Assembly: GCF_010211755.1 (NCBI RefSeq)
Contig: NZ_PDWR01000002.1
Coordinates: 124,001 to 188,000, forward strand
Length of the DNA: 64,000 bases
Reading direction: 5' to 3'
Source: Pseudoxanthomonas sangjuensis
Lineage (GTDB): Bacteria > Pseudomonadota > Gammaproteobacteria > Xanthomonadales > Xanthomonadaceae
The notes under the pieces: generated by a model
What the model saw: only the letters and a program-made list of their open reading frames with translations
What the model was told of the DNA's origin: nothing
Database searches by the model: none
In this document: positions 28,082 through 35,374 of the stretch, piece by piece
Position numbering within the stretch: position 1 is the first letter of the stretch
Layout of the letters: every line of letters starts with the position of its first letter
Translations under genes and position numbers: made by a program

Positions 28082-29940
28082 ACGCCGAAACCGCCGTGCC
28101 GCTGCGCCTCGCCCTGGTCGGCAACCCGAACTGCGGCAAGACCGCGCTGTTCAACCAGCTGACCGGCAGCCGGCAGAAGGTCGCCAACTACGCCGGCGTC
28201 ACCGTCGAGCGCAAGGAGGGCCGCCTGTACGGCCCGTCCGGCCGCAGCTACGCGGTGCTCGACCTGCCGGGCGCCTACAGCCTCAACGCCGCCAGCATCG
28301 ACGAGGCGGTGGCGCGCGACGTGATCCGCGGCTTCTATCCCGGCGAGGCGGCGCCCGACGTGCTGGTCTGCGTGCTGGACGCGACCAACCTGCGCCTGCA
28401 CCTGCGCTTCGCGCTGGAACTGCGCGAACTGGGGAAACCGCTCATCGTCGCGGTCAACATGATCGACGCGGCGCGCCGGCGCGGCATCGCCATCGATCCC
28501 GCCGAACTGGAAAGGCAGCTCGGCGTGCCGGTGGTCGAAACCGTCGCGGTGCAGCGCCATGGCGCGAAGGCGCTGGTGGAGCGCATCGAGCAATTGGCGG
28601 CCAATCCGCAGTCGCCGACGAAGCATCTCGCCGAAGGCGCCGACCTCCACGCCGAAACCCGCCGCCTGCTCGCGGCGACGGTGGCGATGCCGTCGCGCAC
28701 CGCGAAGGTCGACGACGCGCTGGACCGCTGGCTGCTGCATCCGCTGTTCGGCCTGCTGGCGCTGGCGGTGGTGATGTTCCTGATCTTCCAGGCGGTGTAC
28801 GCCTGGGCGACGCCGCTGATGGACCTGATCGACGCCGGCACCGCGTGGCTGGGCGAGACCGTCGGCGCGGCGCTGCCGGCAGGGCCGCTCAACAGCCTGC
28901 TGGTCGACGGCATCATCGCCGGCGTCGGCGGCGTGATCGTGTTCCTGCCGCAGATCCTGATCCTGTTCGCCTTCATCCTGGCGCTGGAGGAAAGCGGCTA
29001 CCTGCCGCGCGCGGCGTTCCTGCTCGACCGCATGATGGCCAGCGCCGGCCTGTCCGGGCGCTCGTTCATCCCGTTGCTGTCCAGTTTCGCCTGCGCGATC
29101 CCGGGGATCATGGCCACGCGTTCGATCCAGGATCCGCGCGACCGCCTCGCCACGATCCTGGTCGCGCCGCTGATGACCTGTTCGGCGCGGCTGCCGGTCT
29201 ACGCATTGCTGATCGGTGCGTTCATCCCGCAGGAGACCGTGTGGGGCGTGTTCAACCGGCAGGGGCTGGTGCTGTTCGGCCTGTACGCCGCGGGCATCGC
29301 CAGCGCGCTGCTGGTGTCGTGGGTGATGAAGAAGTGGCGCCGCGACAAGGGCGAGCACGCGTTGCTGCTGGAACTGCCGTCGTACCGCGTGCCGCATGCG
29401 CGCGACCTGCTGATCGGCCTGTGGGAACGCGCGATGATCTTCCTCAAGCGCGTCGGCGGCATCATCCTGGCGCTGACCATCCTGCTGTGGTTCCTGCTGT
29501 CGTTCCCCGGCGCGCCGGCGGATGCGGCCGGTCCGGCGATCGACTACAGCTTCGCCGGCCGCATCGGCCACGCGATGACCGCGGTATTCGCGCCGCTGGG
29601 CTTCAACTGGCAGATCTGCATCGCCCTGATCCCCGGCCTGGCCGCGCGCGAGGTCGCGGTGTCGTCGCTTGCCACCGTCTACGCATTGTCGGCCACCGAC
29701 GACGCGGCGGCCGCGCAGGCGCTGTCGCCGCTGATCAGCGACGGCTGGTCGCTGGCGACCGCGCTGTCGCTGCTGGTCTGGTACATCTACGCGCCGATGT
29801 GCATCTCGACGCTGGCGACGATCAAGCGCGAGACCAATTCGTGGAAGAAGATGGCCGGCGCGATGGGCTACCTGTTCGCGCTGGCCTACGCGGCCTCGTT
29901 CATGACCTACCAGGTCGCCGTGCTGCTCGGGGCGGGGTAG
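28078..29940 (+). CDS. feoB: Ferrous-iron permease FeoB
   Basis: A 620-residue inner-membrane Fe2+ transporter. The N-terminal G domain has GNPNCGKTALFN (G1), the YAGVTVERK switch, LDLPGAYSL (G3) and VNMIDAA (G4). The membrane part, from about residue 215, has two Gate modules, including ESGYLPRAAFLLDR and SFACAIPGIMATR with the Cys proposed to bind iron. It is shorter than E. coli FeoB (773 residues), as in many xanthomonads. GTG start overlaps feoA. Fe2+ uptake under anoxic or iron-poor conditions is the expected role, under Fur. Confidence 0.96.
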   Translation: MNAETAVPLRLALVGNPNCGKTALFNQLTGSRQKVANYAGVTVERKEGRLYGPSGRSYAVLDLPGAYSLNAASIDEAVARDVIRGFYPGEAAPDVLVCVLDATNLRLHLRFALELRELGKPLIVAVNMIDAARRRGIAIDPAELERQLGVPVVETVAVQRHGAKALVERIEQLAANPQSPTKHLAEGADLHAETRRLLAATVAMPSRTAKVDDALDRWLLHPLFGLLALAVVMFLIFQAVYAWATPLMDLIDAGTAWLGETVGAALPAGPLNSLLVDGIIAGVGGVIVFLPQILILFAFILALEESGYLPRAAFLLDRMMASAGLSGRSFIPLLSSFACAIPGIMATRSIQDPRDRLATILVAPLMTCSARLPVYALLIGAFIPQETVWGVFNRQGLVLFGLYAAGIASALLVSWVMKKWRRDKGEHALLLELPSYRVPHARDLLIGLWERAMIFLKRVGGIILALTILLWFLLSFPGAPADAAGPAIDYSFAGRIGHAMTAVFAPLGFNWQICIALIPGLAAREVAVSSLATVYALSATDDAAAAQALSPLISDGWSLATALSLLVWYIYAPMCISTLATIKRETNSWKKMAGAMGYLFALAYAASFMTYQVAVLLGAG

Positions 29941-29944
29941 GCCG

Positions 29945-30181
29945 ATGGGCGCGTCGCTGCTGCTGCAATACATCGTGATCGCGCTGGCGGTGATCGTCAG
30001 CGCGTGGGTGGTGGCGAAGAAGCAGTTCCCGGGCGGCGTACGCAGGCTGCGCACGGCGCTGGCGATTCCGCTGCTGCGCGAAGGCAAGCCGGCGTGGCTG
30101 CGGGCGCTGGGCAGGAAAGTCGCGCCGGAGACGAAGAATGCCGGCAGCGGCGGTTGCGGCGGCTGCAACAAGTGCGGTTGA
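29945..30181 (+). CDS. Small FeoB-associated membrane protein with a Cys tail
   Basis: A 78-residue protein: one transmembrane helix (LLLQYIVIALAVIVSAWVV, residues 5-23), a basic cytoplasmic stretch, then a Gly/Cys tail with Cys71, Cys74 and Cys77 as CxxCxxC. It starts 4 bp after the feoB stop. It is not the winged-helix FeoC of enterics; it recalls the short FeoB-associated Cys-rich membrane proteins found after feoB in other bacteria. The three cysteines could bind Fe2+ or an iron-sulphur cluster; that is inference. Confidence 0.75.
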   Translation: MGASLLLQYIVIALAVIVSAWVVAKKQFPGGVRRLRTALAIPLLREGKPAWLRALGRKVAPETKNAGSGGCGGCNKCG

Positions 30182-30193
30182 ACGCGCGGTTCC

Positions 30194-30254
30194 GGTAGGG
30201 CGGGACTAGCTCCGCTGCTTTCGCTTCGCGTGGGCGCGGCAAGCTACGCCCTGC
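30194..30254. repeat. Intergenic palindromic repeat after the feo operon
   Basis: GTAGGGCGGGACTAGC at the left and GCTACGCCCTGC at the right are imperfect inverted arms around a short GC-rich core. The GTAGGGCG...CGCCCTGC layout is that of the REP-type doublets seen elsewhere in this window. It separates converging feo and zinc-ribbon genes. No T-run suggests a classical terminator. Confidence 0.45.
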
Positions 30255-30275
30255 GGCCGTTCCGGGGCAAGGGGT

Positions 30276-30647
30276 TCAGTGCCGGCGGAACTTGCCCTTC
30301 AGGTCCCCGCGCTGGACCATTTCCACCGACAGCGAGAAGCTGCGCTCCTCGCCGGGCTGCATCGCGCCGACGCCGACCACCTGGCGGTTGATCTCTTCGC
30401 CGCGGTCGTTGCGGATCACCATCACCACCGTGTATTCCCACGGGCCGCCGTCGGCGGGGTGCCGCACCGTGCCTTCGACGCGCAGCGGCGTGGCCACCGG
30501 CATCGCACGCAACGCGGTCAACGCGGCTTCGTCGAAACGCAGGTGATGCCTGCACGACGGGCAGACCGCCGCGCTTTCGAGGATCGTGGTCTTGCAATGC
30601 GGGCAGACGCGGGTCGCGCCCGCGCTGCCCGGGCGCGGCGTGCTCAT
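30276..30647 (-). CDS. Zinc-ribbon protein of unknown function
   Basis: A 123-residue protein: an N-terminal zinc ribbon with Cys15, Cys18, Cys29 and Cys32 (VCPHCKT...VCPSCRH), then a beta-rich domain (EYTVVMVIRNDRGEEI, SFSLSVEMVQRGDLKG) that resembles a small immunoglobulin-like fold. The ATG at 30647 overlaps the bactofilin stop by four bases, so it is translated with bactofilin and may work with it. I do not recognise a named family. Confidence 0.7.
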   Translation of the reverse strand: MSTPRPGSAGATRVCPHCKTTILESAAVCPSCRHHLRFDEAALTALRAMPVATPLRVEGTVRHPADGGPWEYTVVMVIRNDRGEEINRQVVGVGAMQPGEERSFSLSVEMVQRGDLKGKFRRH

Positions 30648-31138
30648 GCGGCCGCGCTGTGCTCCGCGCCGCCCTTCGCGGACTTGGCCCGGTCGTCGTT
30701 CCAGCCGAAGTCGACGTGGCCGCGGATGCGCGCGCCGTTGGCCACGGTCACCGCGCCGGCCTTGACGTCGCCGGTGATCGCGCCGGAAGCCAGCACGTCG
30801 ACCTGGGTCGCGGAATCGATGTTGCCTTCCAGCTCGCCGGCGACGGTGACCTTCTTCGCCTTGACGCTGCCGTTGACCTTGGCGCCGAGTTCGATGGTCA
30901 GGTCGCCCTGCACGTTGACGTCGCCCTTGAACTTGCCGGCGATGCGCACGTGGCCGGCGCCCTCGATCTTGCCTTCGATGGCCAGGTCGGCGGAGATCAG
31001 CGACTCCTTGGCGGTGGAGCGCTCGGGCGTCGCCACCGGCGCCGGCGCGGCGGACAGGAATTCGGGCGTGGCCGCGGGCTGCGGTGGTTGCGGGGCAGGG
31101 ATGTCTTTCTTGGCGCCAGGGTCTTTCCACATGGACAT
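30644..31138 (-). CDS. Bactofilin (polymer-forming cytoskeletal protein)
   Basis: A 164-residue protein whose centre (about residues 45-145) is a run of short beta-helix turns with regular Gly and Val spacing: EGKIEGAGHVRIAGKF, GDVNVQGDLTIELGA, GSVKAKKVTVAGELEGN. This is the bactofilin right-handed beta-helix that polymerises without nucleotide. The N-terminal 40 residues are Pro/Ala-rich and unstructured, the usual membrane-targeting or partner-binding tail. The zinc-ribbon gene follows in overlap. Likely roles are cell shape or envelope positioning. Confidence 0.9.
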   Translation of the reverse strand: MSMWKDPGAKKDIPAPQPPQPAATPEFLSAAPAPVATPERSTAKESLISADLAIEGKIEGAGHVRIAGKFKGDVNVQGDLTIELGAKVNGSVKAKKVTVAGELEGNIDSATQVDVLASGAITGDVKAGAVTVANGARIRGHVDFGWNDDRAKSAKGGAEHSAAA

Positions 31139-31301
31139 GGGGGGTTCTCTCTACCGGGGGACAACGGACTTCCGACTATCGCCGCCGAAGTGTTAGCGTC
31201 CCGTGATACGGAAGTTAATTCCCCTGTTCAGACAAGAGTTTGTCCCCAAATTGTGAAGTCGGGTGTGAAGTGGTCCGTCGCTGCCGGGGCGGCAGAAGCG
31301 C

Positions 31302-32909
31302 CTACATGCGGAACACGCCGAACTTCGCCGGCTCGATCGGCGCGTTCAGCGCGGCCGAAATCGCCAGTCCCAGCACCCGGCGGGTGTCGGCCGGATCGAT
31401 GATGCCGTCGTCCCACAGCCGCGCGGTCGCGTACCACGGGCTGCCCTGGGTTTCGTACTGGGCGCGGATCGGCGCCTTGAACGCTTCCTCCTCTTCGGCG
31501 CTCCACGATTTGCCGGCGGCCTCGATGCCGTCGCGCTTCACCGTCGCCAGCACGCTGGCCGCCTGCTCGCCGCCCATCACGCTGATCCGCGCGTTCGGCC
31601 ACATCCACAGGAACCTCGCGCCGTAGGCGCGGCCGCACATCGCGTAGTTGCCGGCGCCGAAGCTGCCGCCGATGACCACGGTGAACTTCGGCACGCTCGA
31701 GCACGCCACCGCGGTGACCATCTTCGCCCCGTCCTTGGCGATGCCGGCGTTCTCGTATTTCTTGCCGACCATGAAGCCGGTGATGTTCTGCAGGAACACC
31801 AGCGGCACGCCGCGCTGGTTGCACAGTTCGATGAAGTGCGCGCCCTTCAGCGCGCTCTCCGAGAACAGGATGCCGTTGTTGGCGACGATGCCGACCGGGT
31901 AGCCGTGGATGCGGGCGAAGCCGGTGACCAGGGTCTTGCCGTAGCGCGCCTTGAACTCGTCGAACTCGCTGGCGTCGACCAGGCGCGCGATGACCTCGCG
32001 GATGTCGAACGGGCGGCGCGTGTCCCTGGGCACGATGCCGTACAGCTCCTCGACGGGGTAGGCCGGCTCGCGCGGCTCGCGCACCGCGGGATCGACCTTC
32101 TTGCTGCGGTTGAGGTGGCCGACGATGTCGCGGGCGATTTCCAGCGCGTGGCGGTCGTCCTCGGCGAAATGGTCGGCCACGCCGGAGACGCTGGTGTGGA
32201 CGTCGGCGCCGCCGAGCGATTCGGCGTCGACGACCTCGCCGGTCGCCGCCTTCACCAGCGGCGGGCCGCCGAGGAAGATCGTGCCCTGTTCCCTGACGAT
32301 GATCGATTCGTCGCACATCGCCGGCACGTAGGCGCCGCCGGCGGTGCAACTGCCCATCACCACCGCGACCTGCGGGATGTTCTCGGCGCTGAGCCGCGCC
32401 TGGTTGTAGAAGATCCGGCCGAAGTGCTCCCTGTCGGGGAACACCTCGTCCTGCAGCGGCAGGAAGGCGCCGCCGGAATCGACCAGGTAGATGCAGGGCA
32501 GGCGGTTCTCGCGGGCGATCTCCTGCGCGCGCAGGTGTTTCTTCACCGTCATCGGGAAGTAGGTGCCGCCCTTCACCGTGGCGTCGTTGGCGACGACCAC
32601 GACTTCCTGCCCGCGCACGCGCCCGATGCCGCAGACCATGCCGGCGGCTGGCGCGGCGCCGTCGTACATTTCCTCGGCGGCGAGCGGGGCGATCTCGAGG
32701 AACGGTGAACCGGGGTCGAGCAGCGCGGCGATGCGTTCGCGCGGCAGCAGCTTGCCGCGTTCGCTGTGCCTGGCGCGCGCCTTTTCGCCGCCGCCGTCGG
32801 CGGCGCGCGCGAGCCGGCGCGCGAGTTCCGCGGCGAGTTCGCGGTGGTAGGCGGCGTTGTCGGCGAAATCCTGCGATCGCGGGTCCAGGCGTGAAGTGAT
32901 CAGGGGCAT
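31302..32909 (-). CDS. Methylcrotonyl-CoA carboxylase beta (carboxyltransferase) subunit
   Basis: A 535-residue carboxyltransferase of the crotonase superfamily with N and C subdomains. [23 protein letters not shown] splits as the N-domain signature, [13 protein letters not shown] and [13 protein letters not shown] are oxyanion-hole glycine stretches, and [19 protein letters not shown] and [16 protein letters not shown] are MCC-beta-typical. With the alpha chain at 24525 it carboxylates 3-methylcrotonyl-CoA. The subunits are unusually far apart, with feo and bactofilin genes between them. Confidence 0.93.
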   Translation of the reverse strand: MPLITSRLDPRSQDFADNAAYHRELAAELARRLARAADGGGEKARARHSERGKLLPRERIAALLDPGSPFLEIAPLAAEEMYDGAAPAAGMVCGIGRVRGQEVVVVANDATVKGGTYFPMTVKKHLRAQEIARENRLPCIYLVDSGGAFLPLQDEVFPDREHFGRIFYNQARLSAENIPQVAVVMGSCTAGGAYVPAMCDESIIVREQGTIFLGGPPLVKAATGEVVDAESLGGADVHTSVSGVADHFAEDDRHALEIARDIVGHLNRSKKVDPAVREPREPAYPVEELYGIVPRDTRRPFDIREVIARLVDASEFDEFKARYGKTLVTGFARIHGYPVGIVANNGILFSESALKGAHFIELCNQRGVPLVFLQNITGFMVGKKYENAGIAKDGAKMVTAVACSSVPKFTVVIGGSFGAGNYAMCGRAYGARFLWMWPNARISVMGGEQAASVLATVKRDGIEAAGKSWSAEEEEAFKAPIRAQYETQGSPWYATARLWDDGIIDPADTRRVLGLAISAALNAPIEPAKFGVFRM

Positions 32910-33004
32910 GTCGCCGTCGCAACGGTGGGAAAGAGGCCGGCATCAAAGCACATGCGGCGGCCCCCGCCAATGCGCGGCGCAAAAACGGCCGGTGCAACCG
33001 CGCC

Positions 33005-33036
33005 GCAAAAAACAAGGCCCGCTTGCGCGGGCCTTG
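33005..33036 (-). terminator. Rho-independent terminator of the first Ala-rich lipoprotein gene
   Basis: CAAGGCCCGC and GCGGGCCTTG (33013-33036) make a perfect 10-bp stem with a 4-nt loop, followed leftward by a T-run (TTGTTTTTTG on the minus strand). It lies 24 bp after the stop codon of the gene at 33060-33422. Confidence 0.8.
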
Positions 33037-33059
33037 CGAGGAACTGCAGCAGCCGTCGA

Positions 33060-33422
33060 TTACTGCTTGGCGGCTTCTTCGACCTTCTCGGCGCCATCCT
33101 TCATGGCGTCGGCGGCATCGGCGGCGGCGTCCTTGGTGGCGTCGACAGCGGCATCGGCGGCGTCGGAGGCGGCAGCGGCGGCGTCGCTCGCAGCGTCGGC
33201 GGCGGCGTCGGTCGCGGCGGCAGCGGCGTCGCTGGTCGCGTCGGCGGCGTCGGCGGCGGCATCGGTCGCGGCGGCAGCGGCGTCGGTGGTCGCGGCAGCG
33301 GCGGCGTCGGCGGCGGCAGCGGCGTCTTCAGCGGCGCCTTCGGCGGCGCCTTCGGCGGTGTTCTTGCAGGCGGCCAGGGCGAAAGTGGCGGCGGCGGCCA
33401 GGATCAACAGCTTGGTCTTCAT
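33060..33422 (-). CDS. Ala-rich coiled-coil lipoprotein-like protein 1
   Basis: A 120-residue protein with signal peptide and lipobox (LAAAATFALAACKN), so Cys19 is the likely lipidated residue. The rest is almost only Ala, Asp, Ser and Thr in a seven-residue pattern S/T-D-A-A-x-A-A running from about residue 40 to 100, then a charged end (GAEKVEEAAKQ). This predicts a long Ala-packed helix or coiled coil in the periplasm. Repeated gcggcgtcg DNA reflects the composition. A second, similar gene lies upstream. Function unknown; a small structural lipoprotein like Lpp is one analogy. Confidence 0.75.
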   Translation of the reverse strand: MKTKLLILAAAATFALAACKNTAEGAAEGAAEDAAAAADAAAAATTDAAAAATDAAADAADATSDAAAAATDAAADAASDAAAAASDAADAAVDATKDAAADAADAMKDGAEKVEEAAKQ

Positions 33423-33519
33423 GAGTCTCTCCAGAGTGGTCGTGAAGCGAATCGGAAAAGCGAAACTTCAGGAGCAGATCGATGCGGCCCGTGGCCTCGT
33501 CACCCGTTCCTCTTAACCG

Positions 33520-33553
33520 AAAAAGGCCGCCGGCAGGAACCGGCGGCCTTTTT
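33520..33553. terminator. Bidirectional rho-independent terminator
   Basis: AAAAAGGCCGCCGG (33520-33533) and CCGGCGGCCTTTTT (33540-33553) form a perfect 14-bp inverted repeat with a 6-nt loop and T-runs on both strands. It ends transcription of the Ala-rich gene at 33592-33891, 38 bp downstream of its stop, and separates it from the next Ala-rich gene. Confidence 0.85.
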
Positions 33554-33591
33554 ATTTAAGCACTAACGCAAGCGCTAGTCAGCCGTAGAGA

Positions 33592-33891
33592 TTACTTCTT
33601 CTCTTCTTCGGCGGCCGGAGCGGCAGCGTCGGTCGCGGCAGCGGCGGCGTCGGCCGCAGCGTCGGCAGCGGTGTCGGCGGCGGCAGCGGCGTCGTCGGCA
33701 GCGGCCTGGGCGGCGTCGGCGGTGGTCGCGGCGGCGTCGGCGGCGGCTTCGGCCGGGGCGGCAGCGTCAGCGGCCGGGGCTTCGGCGGCCGGTGCGGCGG
33801 CTTCGGCGGTCGCGGCGGCTTCTTCCTGCTTCGCGCACGCAGCCAGGGCGAAACCCAGGGCCAGCGCGATCAGAGCCTTGTTCATGGTCAT
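33592..33891 (-). CDS. Ala-rich coiled-coil lipoprotein-like protein 2
   Basis: A 99-residue relative of the neighbouring protein. Signal peptide and lipobox MNKALIALALGFALAACAK put the lipidated Cys near residue 19. The mature part is Ala-rich with Asp, Glu, Thr and Pro (AAPAEAAADAAATTADAAQ), ending EEEKK. The start at 33891 (MTMNKAL) is 8 bases after an AGGA ribosome-binding site on the minus strand; a second ATG lies 6 bp on. It has its own promoter and terminator, so it is a separate unit. Function unknown. Confidence 0.72.
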   Translation of the reverse strand: MTMNKALIALALGFALAACAKQEEAAATAEAAAPAAEAPAADAAAPAEAAADAAATTADAAQAAADDAAAAADTAADAAADAAAAATDAAAPAAEEEKK

Positions 33892-33943
33892 TTTGCAATT
33901 CCTCGTCATGGTGAGTGGCAACGCGCAATTGCGCGCCGCCGAC

Positions 33944-33971
33944 ATGATGACAAGCGCGAAAGGGCTGTCAA
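33944..33971 (-). promoter_or_regulatory. Promoter of Ala-rich lipoprotein gene 2
   Basis: On the minus strand, TTGACA (33971-33966, perfect) and CATCAT (33949-33944, four of six) are 16 bp apart. The start site would fall near 33937, giving a leader of about 45 bases before the ATG at 33891. Confidence 0.5.
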
Positions 33972-33984
33972 GCGGGCGCGTATT

Positions 33985-34001
33985 CAGTTTTGTAAAAACT
34001 G
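33985..34001. promoter_or_regulatory. AT-rich 17-bp palindrome upstream of the lipoprotein promoter
   Basis: CAGTTTTGTAAAAACTG is a perfect inverted repeat with 7-base arms around GTA, 14 bp upstream of the -35 box of the Ala-rich gene and 27 bp after the thiolase stop. An AT-rich palindrome stands out in this GC-rich DNA and suits an operator. It is not a typical terminator, because the stem has few G-C pairs. Confidence 0.35.
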
Positions 34002-34027
34002 TGTCAACAACCCATGAAAACAAGGGT

Positions 34028-35200
34028 TCAGAGCAGTTCCAGCGCAATCGCCGTGGCCTCGCCGCCACCGATGCACAGGGTGGCGATGCCCTTCTTCCCG
34101 CCGCGCTTGCGCAGGGCGTTCAGCAGGGTCACCACCAGGCGCGCGCCGGAGGCGCCGATCGGGTGGCCCAGCGCGCAGGCGCCGCCATTGACGTTGAGCT
34201 TGGCGTGCGGGATGCCCAGGTCCTTGATCGGCGCCATCGCGACCACGGCGAAGGCTTCGTTGACTTCGAACAGGTCGACGTCCTCCACTTTCCAGCCGGC
34301 CTTGTCCAGCACCTTCCTGATCGCGCCGACCGGCGCGGTGGTGAACCATTCCGGTTCCTGCGAATTGGTCGCATGCGCGACGATGCGCGCCAGCGGCTTG
34401 ATGCCGCGCCTGGCGGCTTCGTCGGCGCTCAGCACCACGGTCGCGGCGGCGCCGTCGGAGATGCTCGACGAACTGGCGGCGGTCACCGTGCCGTCCTTGT
34501 TGAACGCCGGCTTCAGCGTCGGGATCTTGGCCACGTCCGACTTGCCCGGCTGTTCGTCGACCGCGAACTCGACTTCGCCCTTGCGCGTGGAAACCTTGAC
34601 CGGGACGATCTCGCCGTCGAAGGCGCCCGAGGCGATCGCGGCCTGCGCGCGCTTGACCGATTCGACGGCGAAGGCGTCCTGCTCCTCGCGGGTGAAGCCG
34701 TACTTGGCGGCGGTGGCGTCGGCGAAGATGCCCATCGACTTGCCGTCGTAGGGGTTGGTCAGGCCGTCCCACGCCATGTGGTCGACCAGCTTGGCGTCGC
34801 CGTAGCGCAGGCCGGTGCGCGCGGAAACCATGTGCGGCGCATTGGTCATCGATTCCATGCCGCCGGCGACCACGATGCTCGCCGAGCCGGCCTTGATGAT
34901 GTCGTGCGCCAGCATGATCGCCTTCATGCCCGAACCGCAGACCTTGTTGATGGTGGTGGCGCCGGCCGACTTCGGGATCCCGGCCGCGATCATCGCCTGG
35001 CGCGCCGGCGCCTGGCCGAGGCTGGCCGGCAGCACGCAGCCCATGATCACTTCGGACACGTCGGCGGCGGGGATGCCGGATTCCGCCAGCGCAGCGCCGA
35101 TCGCGGCGGCACCGAGGGTCGGGGTGGGCACGCCGGTGAACTGGCCCAGCATCGATCCGATGGCGGTGCGCTTGGCGGCGGCGATGACGATGTCGGACAT
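34028..35200 (-). CDS. Acetyl-CoA C-acetyltransferase (thiolase)
   Basis: A 390-residue degradative-type thiolase. NKVCGSGMKAIMLA carries the nucleophilic Cys near residue 90, NVNGGACALGHPIGASGAR the catalytic His, and TLCIGGGEATA the second Cys at the C terminus. It can cleave acetoacetyl-CoA to two acetyl-CoA, which completes leucine breakdown after HMG-CoA lyase, or it may act in isoleucine breakdown. It stands alone between the Ala-rich and autotransporter genes, on the same strand as the leucine genes. Confidence 0.93.
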   Translation of the reverse strand: MSDIVIAAAKRTAIGSMLGQFTGVPTPTLGAAAIGAALAESGIPAADVSEVIMGCVLPASLGQAPARQAMIAAGIPKSAGATTINKVCGSGMKAIMLAHDIIKAGSASIVVAGGMESMTNAPHMVSARTGLRYGDAKLVDHMAWDGLTNPYDGKSMGIFADATAAKYGFTREEQDAFAVESVKRAQAAIASGAFDGEIVPVKVSTRKGEVEFAVDEQPGKSDVAKIPTLKPAFNKDGTVTAASSSSISDGAAATVVLSADEAARRGIKPLARIVAHATNSQEPEWFTTAPVGAIRKVLDKAGWKVEDVDLFEVNEAFAVVAMAPIKDLGIPHAKLNVNGGACALGHPIGASGARLVVTLLNALRKRGGKKGIATLCIGGGEATAIALELL

Positions 35201-35374
35201 GATGTGTTCTCCCGTTGAAGTGGTCCGGTAATGGCGCGCATTATCGCCCGGCGGCGGGCTTTGCGGTTAATGGACTTTGGTCCGGGTGTTCCGCGGGCCG
35301 GTAACGTAGAGTCGGATCGCCCGCGACGCGGGCGCCGGAATGTGACGGCAGGGAACAGGAAAGGGGGACGACCG

